NCBI GenBank assembly: GCA_963921195.1
Contig: OY992536.1
Span: 230,304,023 to 230,368,022, forward strand
Reading direction: 5' to 3'
From: Pegoplata infirma
Lineage: Eukaryota; Arthropoda; Insecta; Diptera; Anthomyiidae
Length of the DNA: 64,000 nt
The translations under genes and the position numbers were made by a program. Of the stretch, positions 23,579 to 34,430 are shown piece by piece (the first letter of the stretch is position 1; each line of letters begins with the position of its first letter). The notes under the pieces are model-generated. The model searched no databases. It had not been told where the DNA came from and worked only from the letters and a program-made list of their open reading frames with translations.

Positions 23579-24476
23579 TTAGTTAGCTAGATCAGCAGTC
23601 ACCCTCCTTCTAAGGCGTTGGTGGCCACGATTGTTAAGTAGATTTCTTGCTAGATAGTTTGGGTGCGTTTCCAGTTTCCTGAGGTAATTTTGGGTATGTT
23701 TTACAATTTCATCTTTAACATAAGCAACATTTAAATCTTTGTGTATGTTGGAATTTCTAACATACCAAGGGGCGCATGTTATCATCCGTAAAATGTTGTT
23801 CTGTTTTCTTTGAATTCTCTCCACATTAGATGATGACGCAGTGCCCCATAGCTGAATGCCGTAGCACCATATAGGTTTTAGAATTGAATTGTACAACAAG
23901 AGCTTACAATCTAAACTAAGTTTAGAGTTTCTTCCAATCAGCCAATTAACTTCTATAGTCTTTAATTTCATCTGAGATAATTTTGCATCTAAATGTGTTT
24001 TCCACGTAAGACGACGATCAAGATGAATACCGAGGTATTTAACATTTGTATGTTGGGGTACATTGTGGTTATTGATCTGAATGTGGGGACAAGTTTCTCT
24101 TCTCAACGTGAAAGTTACGTGAACACATTTTTGCTCATTTACCTTTATCTTCCACTTTTGTAACCATTCTTCTAATTGAAGAATATGACTCTGCAGTATT
24201 CGTGTAGCTTCAATCGGGTTGTCATGGAGGCTTAAAATAGCAGTATCGTCTGCAAATGTGGAAGTGTGGGTATTGAAATTTGTTGGCATGTCAGAAGTGT
24301 ATAGAATATACAAAAGCGGTCCCAAGATACTACCTTGTGGAACTCCAGCTTGTATTAAATGAGGGGTGCTAACAAAATCGTTCTCCTTGATCGTAAATTT
24401 TCGATTTGTTATATAGCTTTCGAGTAATTTATGCGTATTTGGTGGTAACACATTTTTAATTTTATAGAGTAAACCC
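23579..24476 (-). pseudogene. Jockey ORF2 C-terminal reverse transcriptase, thumb and tail
   Basis: About 297 codons are open to a natural stop at 23579. It holds the B motif QAGVPQGSILGPLLY, the catalytic FADDTAIL box, the primer-grip-like region KYLGIHLDRRLTWKTH and the C-terminal part ILKPIWCYGIQLWGTAS with KQNNILRMITCAPWYVRN. This segment has no internal stop, so the disabling changes lie upstream. The 3' UTR of about 180 bp follows to the poly-A tail. Confidence 0.95.
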
Positions 24477-24871
24477 AGTGGGTATCAGACTACATGGGGC
24501 TGAAAAAAATGCACTCTTTTTTTACAAAGGAAAAAATGGTTCTCTTAATGCACAAAAATATCTGCAAAATTTTAAAAAAATGCTGCAAAAACAGGGGAAA
24601 AAGTAGAAAGAGTAAGCAAAATGCTCCAAAATCAGGGGAAAAAGTAGGGAAATTAGTTAAAAGAGAATTTAAATAACGGAAATAGTGGTAATCCTCTCAA
24701 TAGAGATAGGAAATCCTCTCAATAATAGTGGTAAAATTTACTCATTTTCTAATTCTCTTTGATCTTTTTACAAAATTTTTAAATGTCTGCAATACATTAA
24801 GTTTACCAATTTTCATAAACTTGCAGACTTATTATGGGTCATTTCAAAATCTCTTACTTTCCTTACTCTAT
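24477..24871. mobile_element. 395-bp insertion inside the reverse transcriptase
   Basis: The 10-bp direct repeat GAGTAAACCC lies at both edges (24467-24476 and 24872-24881). Removing the segment and one repeat restores the frame GLLYKIKNVLPPNTHK. The left end reads AGTGGGTATCAG and the right end TTACTCTAT. No convincing TIR, poly-A tail or tRNA box was found. A ~40-bp direct repeat (CAGGGGAAAAAGTAG) lies near 24590-24650. Class unknown; the duplication proves insertion. Confidence 0.9.
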
Positions 24872-25785
24872 GAGTAAACCCTCATGCCAGACCTTATCGA
24901 ATGCTTGTGATACATCAATAAAAAGTGCGGAGCAATACTTTTTTTCTTCATAGGCTCTTCTAATTTCACTAACCAGTCTGTGAACTTGCTCAATAGTTCC
25001 ATGTTTTCTTCTAAATCCAAACTGATGATCCGGAATAGAGTTGTTCTGAGTTACAGCTATAGTTAATCTGTTTACTAACAGTTTTTCGAAAAGTTTGGAT
25101 AAACTGGACAACAGACTGATAGGTCTATATGATTCAACTTTTGTATGATCTTTGCCTGGCTTTGGTATCATTTTAACGAGTGAAACTTTCCATTCTGGGG
25201 GATAATGTTCAAGGCGTAATATAGCATTAAAAATAAATAGAATTATTCTTAATGCTATCCGGGGTAACTCCAAAAGCATTTTATTACTGATCATATCAAT
25301 ACCAAATGCCTTTTTGGGGTTTAAATCAACAACTGCCTTTTCGACCTCTCGCATCTCAAACCGGATGGGTTCTGCTCTGCGCTGGAGTAAAATTGGTGGC
25401 AACTCTACTATAACACTTGATTCATTTGGCGTGAAAACATTTTTTAAGTGTTCAACAAACAGATCTACTTTTTCAGTATCATTTCTAGCCCAACCTCCAT
25501 TTGGTTTTCGCTAAGGAGGCTTACATATGACAGGTCTTTTCAAATTCTTGGTAGCACGCCATAACGAGTAATCCGTTTTTGATGTAGGCTCAAGATTTTC
25601 TAAAAATCTGTTTAGTGATGCCACTCTCTGCGATTCAAGTAGTCTTCGTAAATTATTAGTGCATTCTCTCAATCGTGATTTGAGTTGTGGAGATCTGTGC
25701 AGTTGCCACTCTCTACGAGCTCTTCTTTTTTCATTTAAGAGTCGTTCAACATCAACAGAAAAAACTGGGTTTTGTCTGGATTGTC
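24872..25785 (-). pseudogene. Jockey ORF2 linker and N-terminal reverse transcriptase
   Basis: Continues ORF2 after the frameshift. A basic linker (RLLNEKRRARREWQ) is followed by an in-frame TAG at 25511-25513, after which the same frame resumes with RKPNGGWARND. Reverse transcriptase motifs follow: VVDLNPKKAFGIDMIS, MIPKPGKDH, SYRPISLLSSLSKLFEKL, HQFGFRRKHGT and the first catalytic aspartate in ALFIDVSQAFDKVWH. The reading frame ends just after WHEGLL, exactly where a 395-bp insertion enters. Family lengths imply that one ORF once ran from the endonuclease through this segment. Confidence 0.93.
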
Positions 25786-26528
25786 GGGGGGGGTTTAGTA
25801 GCAAGTCGAGCAGCAAGTTTGAGATTGGATTCAAAATTCCTGAGCGAAAGGTCAATTTCATCTGGTGTTCTTAGCGTTATGTTTTCTGAGCAATGAGTAC
25901 TGAGAAATTTTTTATATTTTAGCCAATTTGTTCCTTTGCCTGTCAGTGCTAAGTCACCAGTGGGGGATACAATTTCTCGGGGGTTAAGGAGAGTAACAAT
26001 AGTGGGTGTGTGGTCTGAAGAGAGTTCCAAAGAAGATTCCACACTAACGAAATTTCTTTCTATATTCCTAGTCACACCAAAGTCGATAAGATCAGGAATC
26101 TTATTACGATCTGACGGCCAGTATGTCGGTTCTCCGCTTGAGACCACATCCAGACCCATTTTAGAAATTGTATCAAACAACACGCGGCCTCTCGGGGTAA
26201 TGAGGCGTGACCCCCAGAATGTATGCTTGGCGTTAAAGTCGCCAGCTGCCAGAAAACGTGATCCTAGTGATTTAAAAAAAGTGTCAAACTGATTTCCATC
26301 TATTCTAAATCTGGGGGGAGCATAAATCGACGAAATCACTAGGTTCATATTAAACTCCTCTACGCGTATTGTAGTTGCTTGGAGGTAATCCTCGCAGAGA
26401 TCACACAAAAGATGGTGTTTCAATCGAGTTTTAATTAGAATGCCTGAGCCTCCACATGCCCTGCCTCTGGGGTCTTTTGTATCGTACAGTGTGTAACCAT
26501 GTACAGAAAAAGCACTTCGAGAAGTCAA
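25786..26528 (-). pseudogene. Jockey ORF2 endonuclease domain (partial)
   Basis: This encodes most of an APE-type endonuclease that would nick target DNA for reverse transcription. Motifs in order are GGSGILIK, AGDFNAKHTFWGS, RGRVLFD, PTYWPS, PDLIDFGV and the catalytic SDH box LSSDHTPTIVTL. The N-terminal motif with the first catalytic residues is missing because the element is truncated at 26528. After about 245 residues the frame is lost at a run of eight G on the plus strand (25786-25793). The coding sequence continues in another frame below it. Clade assignment rests on resemblance to Jockey-type endonucleases. Confidence 0.92.
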
Positions 26529-26658
26529 ATATCTATGTATGTACTTTGTTTTTCATAGGTTGTTCTAGTTCTTCAAAGATTTTTTTTCTAGTTTTTTTTA
26601 TGATTTTTCCCATTTACGAACTTAACCTGACCACTGATTGTGGGTTTTATTATAATAA

Positions 26659-27256
26659 CAGCGTCCGGCAAAAATGAAAACAAAAAAAAAACGAACTGGA
26701 TAATATACGTTTGAAACTAGGGACTAAATGTAGTAAAATAGCATTTACAGTTTTTCATTTCGTGATCCTGTTTCCTTTTAAAAAGACTATATTTTTTTAA
26801 TATTTGTGCTTGTCCTAGGATGCCACTATTGACAGAAAATGAAAAAAGAGGATCTCCCCTAATTTTCCCTTTTTATTATTTTAACATATCAAGAAAAAGA
26901 AGGTAAGCTACGTCCTTCCAAAAATGTTTTAATATCATTCAAAATTTTAAACAAAATATTTTGATATAGTTTTCAAATGACTTTATTCACATCCTTTTAT
27001 CCTTATATGGCAAAATAGAAAACTGGATAAATTAGGGGAGATCTTCCTCTTTCATTTTCGGTCACCAGTGTCATCCTAGGACAAGTACAAATATTTCAAA
27101 AATATTTTACAAATGTATCCTTTAAAATTTTGAAGTCCTTTTACAAGGAAACAGGATCACGAAAAGAAAAACTGTAAATGCAGTTTTACTCCATTTCATC
27201 TCTACTTTCAGACGTATTTTATCCGGTTCATGTTTAATATTGGCTGTTGGACGGTG
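26659..27256. mobile_element. Complete TIR element, CACCGTCCGACA family
   Basis: The ends read CAGCGTCCGGCA and, inverted, CACCGTCCAAC. The flanks are TAATAA on the left and TAATAT on the right. Long imperfect inverted arms include AAACTGTAAATGC, CAGGATCACGAAA and AAGTCCTTTT. At 598 bp it agrees with the ~590 bp left after removing insertions from the copy at 61043-62520. No protein. Superfamily unresolved. Confidence 0.82.
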
Positions 27257-27262
27257 TAATAT

Positions 27263-28417
27263 ACTAAGGCGTCCCGTGAAATTTTAATTTTCGAATTTTG
27301 TGTCGAAATACCTTCTGAACGTTGGTCACGTAATACTTAGCTGATTGTGGGAAAATTTATGAAAAAAATTTGCAAGGGCATCTTGAGTCGGCAACCAGCG
27401 ATCAAAGTTTATTACGTTTTTCAACCAAAATTTCCGAACTTTTTACCCAAAAGATGGTTTATAAAACCACCGACATAGCACCTAAAAATATATTGATTGA
27501 CAATTGGAGTGTACGTCATAGGATACCTTTCTTTTAAGTGTAGGTTATGAAAAAAAAAACCTTCAAAAATAAATTCCGCTCTTCAAAGGTCTATTTGTCA
27601 CCCCGTAGAAAAAACCCTGCGTTTAAATAACTTAATGCATAATATTTTTCTTAAAGTCTAACAAAAAGCTGTAACGCTATTATCCCATGACCTACAACAA
27701 GGTTACTTATTATTGCCACTTAAATAAATATTTAACAATTTATCAAAATTAGAAAGTTAACACTTCAATGATTATCAATTCTTATACTTCCTTCGTCTTC
27801 CTTCATTAAATTTACAATAAAACCAATCAACAACAAGTCAATAATAAAGTGGTTCGATAATTTATCAAATTGATAAAAAAAATCAACAGGTTTTCAACAA
27901 ATTTATCAAATTTTATATTGTCTTTGTTTCGGTATCTTTTAAATAATACAGGTCAATAACATTGTAGTTAATGGTTAAACAATAAAGAAGTTACTTTCCG
28001 TTTTCGTTTTTTTGTTGGGCTCCTTATAAATGAGTTTCATTTCAAGTTAAATAAACAATACCTGCACGCACAGCACACTAAGAAGCACTTTTACACACAC
28101 ACATATGCACGTATTTATATTATTGCCTAAGGTTATGCTTCATTTTATTTTCATTTCCTGCTGATGGACAAAAAAGAAAATAATATAGAAGACGGAATGA
28201 ACCAACAAAGAAAGATAGAAATGAAATGAACAGGAAATATTTTAAACACACACACACATTCACATATATCTTCTTTGGAAAGGTAAAACTCAAGAAAAAT
28301 GGTTTCAAATTCCAATGTTAGTTATTGTTTTTGTGACTGGTTCTCTTATATGTTTTACTTCATCTTGGTCTTTACATATAAGGGGAATTCAATAACAAAT
28401 GTTCAGAAATATTTCTA
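27263..28417. other. Unique-looking sequence
   Basis: No element ends except a GGCGTCCCG-like segment near 27282 and a (CA)n stretch at about 28242-28257. AT-rich, without a coding-like frame. Probably intergenic or intronic. Confidence 0.45.
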
Positions 28418-29998
28418 TCTATATATATAAAAGAGTAACGTGACTGACTGACTCATCACCTCCCGGAATACAGATCCACTAAGGCTGGATTTTTGCCAAT
28501 GTTGATTCTTTTTACCCCCTTATATAAAAAGTACCTTTTATAAAAAGTACCTTTTATAAAAAGTACCTTTTATAAAAAGTACCTTTTATTAAAAGTACCT
28601 TTTATAAAAAGTACCTTTTATTAAAAGTACCTTTTATAAAAAGTACCTTTTATAAAAAGTACCTTTTATAAAAAGTACCTTTTATAAAAAGTACCTTTTA
28701 TAAAAAGTACCTTTTATAAAAAGTACCTTTTATAAAAAGTACCTTTTATAAAAAGTACCTTTTATAAAAAGTACCTTTTATAAAAAGTACCTTTTATAAA
28801 AAGTACCTTTTATAAAAAGTACCTTTTATAAAAAGTACCTTTTATAAAAAGTACCTTTTATAAAAATTACCTTTTATAAAAAGTACCTTTTATTAAAAGT
28901 ACCTTTTATAAAAAGTACCTTTTATAGAAAGTACCTTTTATAAAAGTACCGTTCATAAAAACTACCTTTTATAAAAAGTACCTTTTATAAAAAGTACCTT
29001 TTATAAAAAGTACCTTTTATAAAAAGTACCTTTTATAAAAAGTACTTTTTATAAAAAGTACCTTTTGTAAAAAGTACCTTTTATAAAAAGTACCTTTTAT
29101 AAAAAGTACCTTTTATAAAAAGTAACTTTTAAAACAAGTACATGTTATAAAAAGTGCCTTTATAAAAAGTATTTTTTATAAAAAGTACCTTTTATAAAAA
29201 ATACCTTTTATAAAAAGTACCTTTTATAAAAAGGACATTTTATAAAAAGTGGTTTTTATAAAAAGTGCTTTTTATAAAAAGTACCTTTCAAAAAAGTACC
29301 CTTTATTAAATGTACCTTTTATAAAAACACCGAAAGTACACTTTTTGGTACTTTTTTACATCCTGAAATAATAATCATAGAAACTTTTTATGTTTCCTGA
29401 AAAAATGGTCCTGGAATCTTAAAATTTGTAATGTAGGAGAATTTGGTAAAAAAACATTCTTGGAAAATTACGTTTTGGAAATTCTGCTTCTTAGTGGGGT
29501 AAAATGGCTAAAATGGTGTATTTTCGGTACTTTTGATATTTTCTGTCGTAATGGTTCTAGAAACTAAAGATTAGGAATTTAAAATCGTGTTTGTACTTTT
29601 AATATTTGGTAAAACAATGATCCTAGAAATTTGAAATATGGAATGTAGAATCCTTCGGTGAAGAAAAAAACATTCTGGAAGAGGTACTTTTTTGGAAATT
29701 TTGTTATCGGGGGAAAGAAAGTGTATTTTGGTACTTTTTTTTTGGTTCCGATAATAATGACCTTAGAAGCTTGAATTTTGGAATGTAGGGTCCTTCGGAG
29801 AAAAAACCGTTCTCCTAAAATATTTTTAAAAAATTCCGTTTCTAGAGGTGTAAAAGTGTTTTTTTTAATACTTTTTATATTTCATGAAGTAATGATTATA
29901 GGCACTGACATTTTGAATGCTCTATCGTATAGTGAACAAATGCTTTGGAAAAAGTTCTTTTTGGAAATTTTGTTTCTACGGAGAGAAATGAAACCGTA
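28418..29998 (+). mobile_element. Helitron 3: 5' end and body, 3' end missing
   Basis: TCTATATATATAAAAGAG after a host A, then GTGACTGACTGACT, match the 5' ends at 39823 and 42542. CCTCCCGGAATACAGATCC and TTTTTGCCAATGTTGATTC belong to the ~147-bp internal repeat. A 16-bp satellite follows, then diverged body sequence (AATGGTCCTGGAATCTT and similar). The hairpin-CTAG terminus is not found; homology to Helitron 2 stops near GGAGAGAAATGAAACC. Confidence 0.85.
28513..29325 (+). repeat. 16-bp satellite AAAAAGTACCTTTTAT, ~50 units
   Basis: Tandem units of AAAAAGTACCTTTTAT. Each can form an imperfect hairpin of ATAAAAG/CTTTTAT arms. Units are more diverged at the right end (29130-29325) than in the two other arrays. 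Confidence 0.97.
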
Positions 29999-30050
29999 AG
30001 TCGTATGAAAAAACTTCTAAAAACAATATTGTATATAAAATTATGAAGAC

Positions 30051-30420
30051 CCGGTGAAAAATGGTACAAATATGATCATATATGCGTTCATACAGTGTCA
30101 TGTATGTCCATATATGTAGCATATATGAATATATATGACACTGTATGAATGCATATATGATCATATTTGCAACATATATGTCCATATACGTAAAATGAGG
30201 GCATATGAACATATATGACATACATGCTCCATATATGTCCACATATGTCATATATGGGCATATGCCCTCATTTTACGTATATGGACATATGTATATGTTG
30301 CAAATATGATCATATATGACTGCATACAATTTCATATATGACCATATATGCTCATATATTTACATATATGCATCCATATATTTATATATATGTATCCATA
30401 TATGCACATTTTTCACCGGG
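30051..30420. mobile_element. CATATATG-rich palindromic element, CCCGGTGAAAAATG ends
   Basis: The ends CCCGGTGAAAAATG and CATTTTTCACCGGG are inverted, with GA on both outer sides. The interior is almost wholly variants of CATATATG plus longer inverted arms (ACGTAAAATGAGGGCATATG and its inverse near 30190 and 30260). It can fold into an extended hairpin. No protein. Confidence 0.8.
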
Positions 30421-31230
30421 GATTTAAAATTTAGAAACAAAAAAATTTTTTTTTAAACTTCAACAAAAAATAATTAAAACCATATTTGAATGTCCTTTCT
30501 TACTGGGAAGGACACCATGGATTTTCAAAATCAAAATTTTGTATTAAAGTTTAGAATGACCTTTTAACACTGTTAAATTTTCAGAGAGATATTTTTTCGT
30601 ATTGTTAAGCAATTAATTTTTAAAATTTGTTAGATCGCCAAATATTTAATTTTTTTCAAAATTTTGGCAAAAAATCAAAAATTTTGCTTTATTCCCAAAT
30701 TTAAAAATTTATTGCTCGGCAACACAAAAAAACACCTCCCTGAAATTTTAACAGCGTTAAAACGACATTCTAAACTTTAATAAAAAATTTTGGTTTTGCA
30801 AATCCAGGGTATCCTTGATAGGATAAAGGGACGTTCCAATATTGTTTTAAAAAATTTTTGTTACATTTTTTTTTATTTTTTTTTCTAAACTTAAAATCTC
30901 CATAATTTTATCAACAATATTTGCCACAAAAAGTTTTTTTCGTAGAACTAACGGGTTCTGAGTAAAAAAGCACAAAAAAAAACTGACTAGAGCCAACTAT
31001 TTGATTTTTTTGCCAAAATTTTGAAAAAAAAAATCAAATATTTGGCTTTCTAACAAACTTTGAAAATTTATTGCTTAACAATACGAAAAAACACCTCTCT
31101 GAAATTTTAACAGCGTTAAAGGGCCATTCTAAGCTTTAAAACAAAATTTTGTTTTTGGAAATCCATGGTGTCCTCCCAGCAAAAAAGGGCATTCAAACAT
31201 TGTTTTCAAAATTTTTTATTGAAATTTTTG
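30421..31230. repeat. Diverged inverted and direct duplication
   Basis: GGACACCATGGATTTTC near 30510 is inverted near 31140-31165. GAAATTTTAACAGCGTTAAA occurs near 30740 and 31100, with an inverted form near 30560. ATTTATTGCTCGGCAACAC and ATTTATTGCTTAACAATAC are paralogous. This looks like an old foldback element with an internal partial duplication. Confidence 0.7.
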
Positions 31231-32059
31231 AATTTTTTTTTTTTTAAATGTTAAATCTTCATAATTTTATCTACATTATTGTTTTTATAATTTTTTTTCG
31301 TACGGCTTACGGTTTCCGAATACAAAAATGTTAAAAAACTGTCTAAAAGTCAATAATGTCAAAAAAAAAAGCTTTTTTAAACGCCCATGTCTTCCAAAAT
31401 ATTGATAAAAAAAAAATATATGTATGAATTTTAATCATTTATGAAGCTTTATCAAATAACCAAAAATAAACAAATTCGGTTAAATTTGCCATGGATTTGC
31501 TTGTTAAGTTTATTTTTCATAAGATTTTCAATAAGTATTTAACAGGGAATTTTGGAAAATCTTGAAACTTAAACAATGATTTACTCGAAATATTGTGAGC
31601 CGGATTTGGCCACATTGACTTCCGAAAAACTCATTTAACCTTTTTAAAAATTCCTTATTAATTGTAGTTTGGTTAGTTAATTATAAACATATAAGTTTCT
31701 TGCAATTTATATGGGCAGTTTTGGTGTGGAATGCTTTAAATTTCTAATTTCAGTGCTGTAAGTATGAAGTTTTCTATTCCTTCTTTTTCTATAATTAATA
31801 TCCTTGCACGCAACACACGTCTCAATTTTCATTTGATCCTTTGTGTGCTATTTTTTATTTCATCGTTTTCCATAGATGACACCAAACGGTGGAACTTTTT
31901 GAACAATAAAATTACAAATTCTTCTTTTTCAATTGTTATTCAGAAAGTATAAGATCAAACCTTCAATTGACATTTTGAAAATATGAATTTAAATTCTAAG
32001 CCCTTTATTCATAATACTTATTAGCAAAGAGAAGACTTTCATGCAAATGCAAATGCATT
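31231..32059. other. Unassigned sequence with an acceptor-like/donor-like pair
   Basis: No element ends. TTTCTAATTTCAG ends at 31753 and GTAAGTATG begins at 31758, so a strong acceptor and a strong donor are separated by four bases (TGCT). No supporting coding frame was found. Confidence 0.35.
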
Positions 32060-32418
32060 TTTTTAACATGATAAAAGTTCCCCCTTAAAGAGCTAAAAAA
32101 ACCTCTATAAAAACGCCATTTTTTGCAGCTTTTTTACATTTTTGTTAAACAAATGAAACCTTTTTATGTCAGAAGGAGTAAAAAGTCATACACTTAGACC
32201 CCGGGGGCTACAAAATATTGTTTTTTTTGTCCCGCCCCCTTTTGTGGGCGTGGATTAAAAAAAACATAAAAATTATGAGAAAATGGTATAACTAAAGTTT
32301 AAAAAGCATAACAAATAATTTTGTAAACCACAGGGTCCACCCCCAAAAAAAACACCTCTGATTTTTTTTGTATTTTGTATTTGAACATGTTGGAGGGTAT
32401 CAAAGATTCGGCACGGCC

Positions 32419-34010
32419 CACTGTGGTCAATATTTTGAGATAGCGGCCAAAACTCCTTTTGGTTTTTGTTCTCCGATTTTAAAGTTATTAGACTCATATG
32501 AAAGTAGACAGTAGTAAACCTCGGGAGCCAAAAAATTAGAACTCTATTTCAATTATTTCAATGAGAACAGGGTGGTCCAAAATGGGCTTTTTCAGAATTT
32601 AGTAAATTTATGATATTTTTAGTTAATTTTTAAAGTTTAAATGATAATAACTTTTTTGTTTTTCAAGATTTTTGGACGAAATAAATTTTGTGTTGTAACT
32701 TAACTTATTTCCTATTAATGGTAAAAAAATTAAAGCTCTACTGTTTTCAGAACAATTTAAATATTTTTTTTAAAAAAGATCAAATTTCTCGGAAATTTCC
32801 TACTTCATAGAGCACAACTCCTGTGAGTCAAGCTGAGTCAAAACACAAATTTACTATTTTGTAGTTCTAACTCTCCCCTACATTCCTATATATACATGTC
32901 CATGCATCGGGACTGCACTTTTTGAGCTACAGCAATTTTTCTGACCCAAGGTAAGATATTCGGTACAAATGCACGTCATATTTTTTGAGAAGTTATTTGT
33001 ATGTGAAAGTGGCTATTATGCATATATTTTGATGAAATTTTGTACAAGAGTTCTTATTGACCCAAAAAATAATTCTGTTGAAATTAGGAGAAGTTGGCCC
33101 ATATTTGGACCTAGTCCACATAGAAGGGTGTATCAAAATTTTGACAAAAATGACAATAGAACTCTCAAATTATGTGGTATCCGGCAATTCATTTGGAAAA
33201 GGTAAAAAATTATTTTATTGCCATATAATATTACATAACTTAAATACCTGAAAATTGCAAATAAATTTAAAACCAATGGAAATAAGCTGTGGATCCTTGG
33301 ACCTATCAAAAAGACCTATCCTTGGACTTATCAAAAGGACCTATCCTTTTACATATCAAAAGGACCTATCCTTGAACCTATTAAAAGGATCTATCCTTGG
33401 TCCTATCAAAAGGACCTATCCTAGGACCTATCAAAAGGACCTATCCTTGGACTTATGAAAAGGACCTATCCTTGGACCAATCAAAAGGACCTATCCTAGG
33501 ACCTATCAAAATTACCTATCCTTGGACCTATCAAAAGGACCTATCCTAGGACCTATCAAAAGGACCTATCCTTGGACCTATCAAAAGGACATATCCCTGG
33601 ACCTATCAAAAGCACCTATCCTAGGACCTATCAAAAGGACAAAGGACCTGTGAATATTGAGACTAAATAAATGTCAGGGGCCAAATGTTGGCATTTTCTG
33701 ACCAAAATTAAGTTAAGGAATAATAAATAAGTATTGGTTGTAAAATACGATTGAAGAAAATAAGAAATTATAAAAAAATACCTATTTAAAATGTCAAAAT
33801 ATTCAACTTTTAAATGGAAACTCAACAAAAAATTAAAATGCATTTTTAACTCCACATTACTTACGTTCCTATCAGTCGATTTTTACGTTTGAACACGCAA
33901 ATTGAAGCTTAAAGTCCCTCCTATTGAACAAAACAAATTGCGTAAAAAAATACCAATCCGGTCAAAAGTTATAGAGTTTTGACCGCTATCTCGCGAAATT
34001 GACCACTGTG
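32419..34010. mobile_element. Transib-like non-autonomous element
   Basis: 37-bp imperfect TIRs begin CACTGTGGTCAAT and include GAGATAGCGGYCAAAACTC. A 5-bp GC-rich duplication, CGGCC, lies at 32414-32418 and 34011-34015. A CACWRTG-type terminus with 5-bp GC-rich TSDs is characteristic of Transib, the superfamily from which RAG1 derives. CACTGTG also reads as the complement of the RSS heptamer CACAGTG. No transposase is recognisable in 1,592 bp; a 25-bp minisatellite occupies 33293-33648. The superfamily call is inference from ends and duplication. Confidence 0.78.
33293..33648 (+). repeat. 25-bp minisatellite AAAAGGACCTATC-CTTGGACCTATC
   Basis: About fourteen units. Each consists of two half-units ending GGACCTATC (13 + 12 bp). 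Variants CTAGGACC and CTTGGACC alternate along much of the array, which suggests expansion of a two-unit (50-bp) block. Confidence 0.93.
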
Positions 34011-34040
34011 CGGCCGAATTAAACTCTCTCACTTGTTTTC

Positions 34041-34430
34041 ATTAATTTTTTTATCAATTTTTTTTTTCATCAATTTTTTTTTTCATCAATTTTTTTTTTT
34101 CATCAATTTTTTTTTCTTTTCATAATTTTTTTTTTTTATCTAACTTTTTTTTCATATTTTTTTTTATCAATTTGTTTTTTTTTCATAAATTTTTTTTTTT
34201 CATTATTTTTTTTCATCAAATTTTTTTTTATCATTTTTTTTCGTACTAAAAGCTTTTTTTTTTCATCAATTTTTTTAACATCAAAAAATAAATAAATTTT
34301 TTTTTTTTTTTTATCAAATTTTTTATTATCATTTTTTTTCTTACTAAAAGCTTTTTTTTATATTTTTTTTTCATCAATTTTTTTAACATCAAAAAATTTT
34401 TCTTTCCATCAAAAAAATTCATCAAAAACT
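34041..34430 (+). repeat. Degenerate (T)nCATCAA array between two mini-me copies
   Basis: Units of T-run + CATCAA or close variants fill the gap between the M6 3' end and the M7 5' end. A larger block (ACTAAAAGCTTTTTTTT and nearby ACATCAAAAAAT) is duplicated at about 34246 and 34344. The first unit overlaps the mini-me terminal TTTTCATTAA. Confidence 0.88.

Larger units (their letters stand above)
23375..26528 (-). mobile_element. Jockey-clade non-LTR retrotransposon, 5'-truncated, dead
   Basis: A minus-strand LINE with a poly-A tail (23 T on the plus strand, 23375-23397), an AATAAA signal near 23409-23417 and a decayed ORF2 with apurinic-type endonuclease and reverse transcriptase. The 11-bp TSD ATATCTATGTA lies at 23364-23374 and 26529-26539. 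The 5' end falls inside the endonuclease domain and there is no ORF1, as typical for incomplete target-primed reverse transcription. A G-run frameshift, an in-frame TAG and a 395-bp insertion disable it. Without that insertion it is about 2.76 kb. Confidence 0.95.
22256..26640 (-). mobile_element. Mini-me-like copy M5, minus strand, multiply interrupted
   Basis: Recognisable M5 segments lie at 22256-22333, 22966-23374 and about 26540-26640. They include CACGCCCCCAAAAGGGGGCGG, TTAGTCCAAGTGCAGG, GGTTGTTTTAGTTCTTCAA and ACGGACGGACAGAGGGACAT. A CCCAGCA MITE (22334-22965) and a Jockey element (23375-26528) sit inside. Beyond the Jockey element the sequence does not continue into the expected GGGGTC core. 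It resumes in an earlier mini-me segment, so a second fragment or a rearrangement is involved. Confidence 0.65.
32060..34040 (+). mobile_element. Mini-me-like copy M6, 5'-truncated, split by a Transib-like element
   Basis: From AAAAGTTCCCCCTTAAAGAG through CCGCCCCCTTTTGTGGGCGTGG to TGTTGGAGGGTATCAAAG and ATTCGGCACGGCC it follows the M1 order. The 3' end resumes after the insertion with CGGCCGAATTAAACTCTC, restoring the expected terminus. Confidence 0.85.

Noticed and set aside
25314..26292. Several plus-strand frames of 66-118 codons
   Set aside because: They are antisense shadows of the Jockey endonuclease and reverse transcriptase.
29900..30050. Helitron 3 terminal hairpin-CTAG
   Set aside because: No GTACCGG hairpin or CTAG+T was found before homology is lost, so the element is recorded as truncated.
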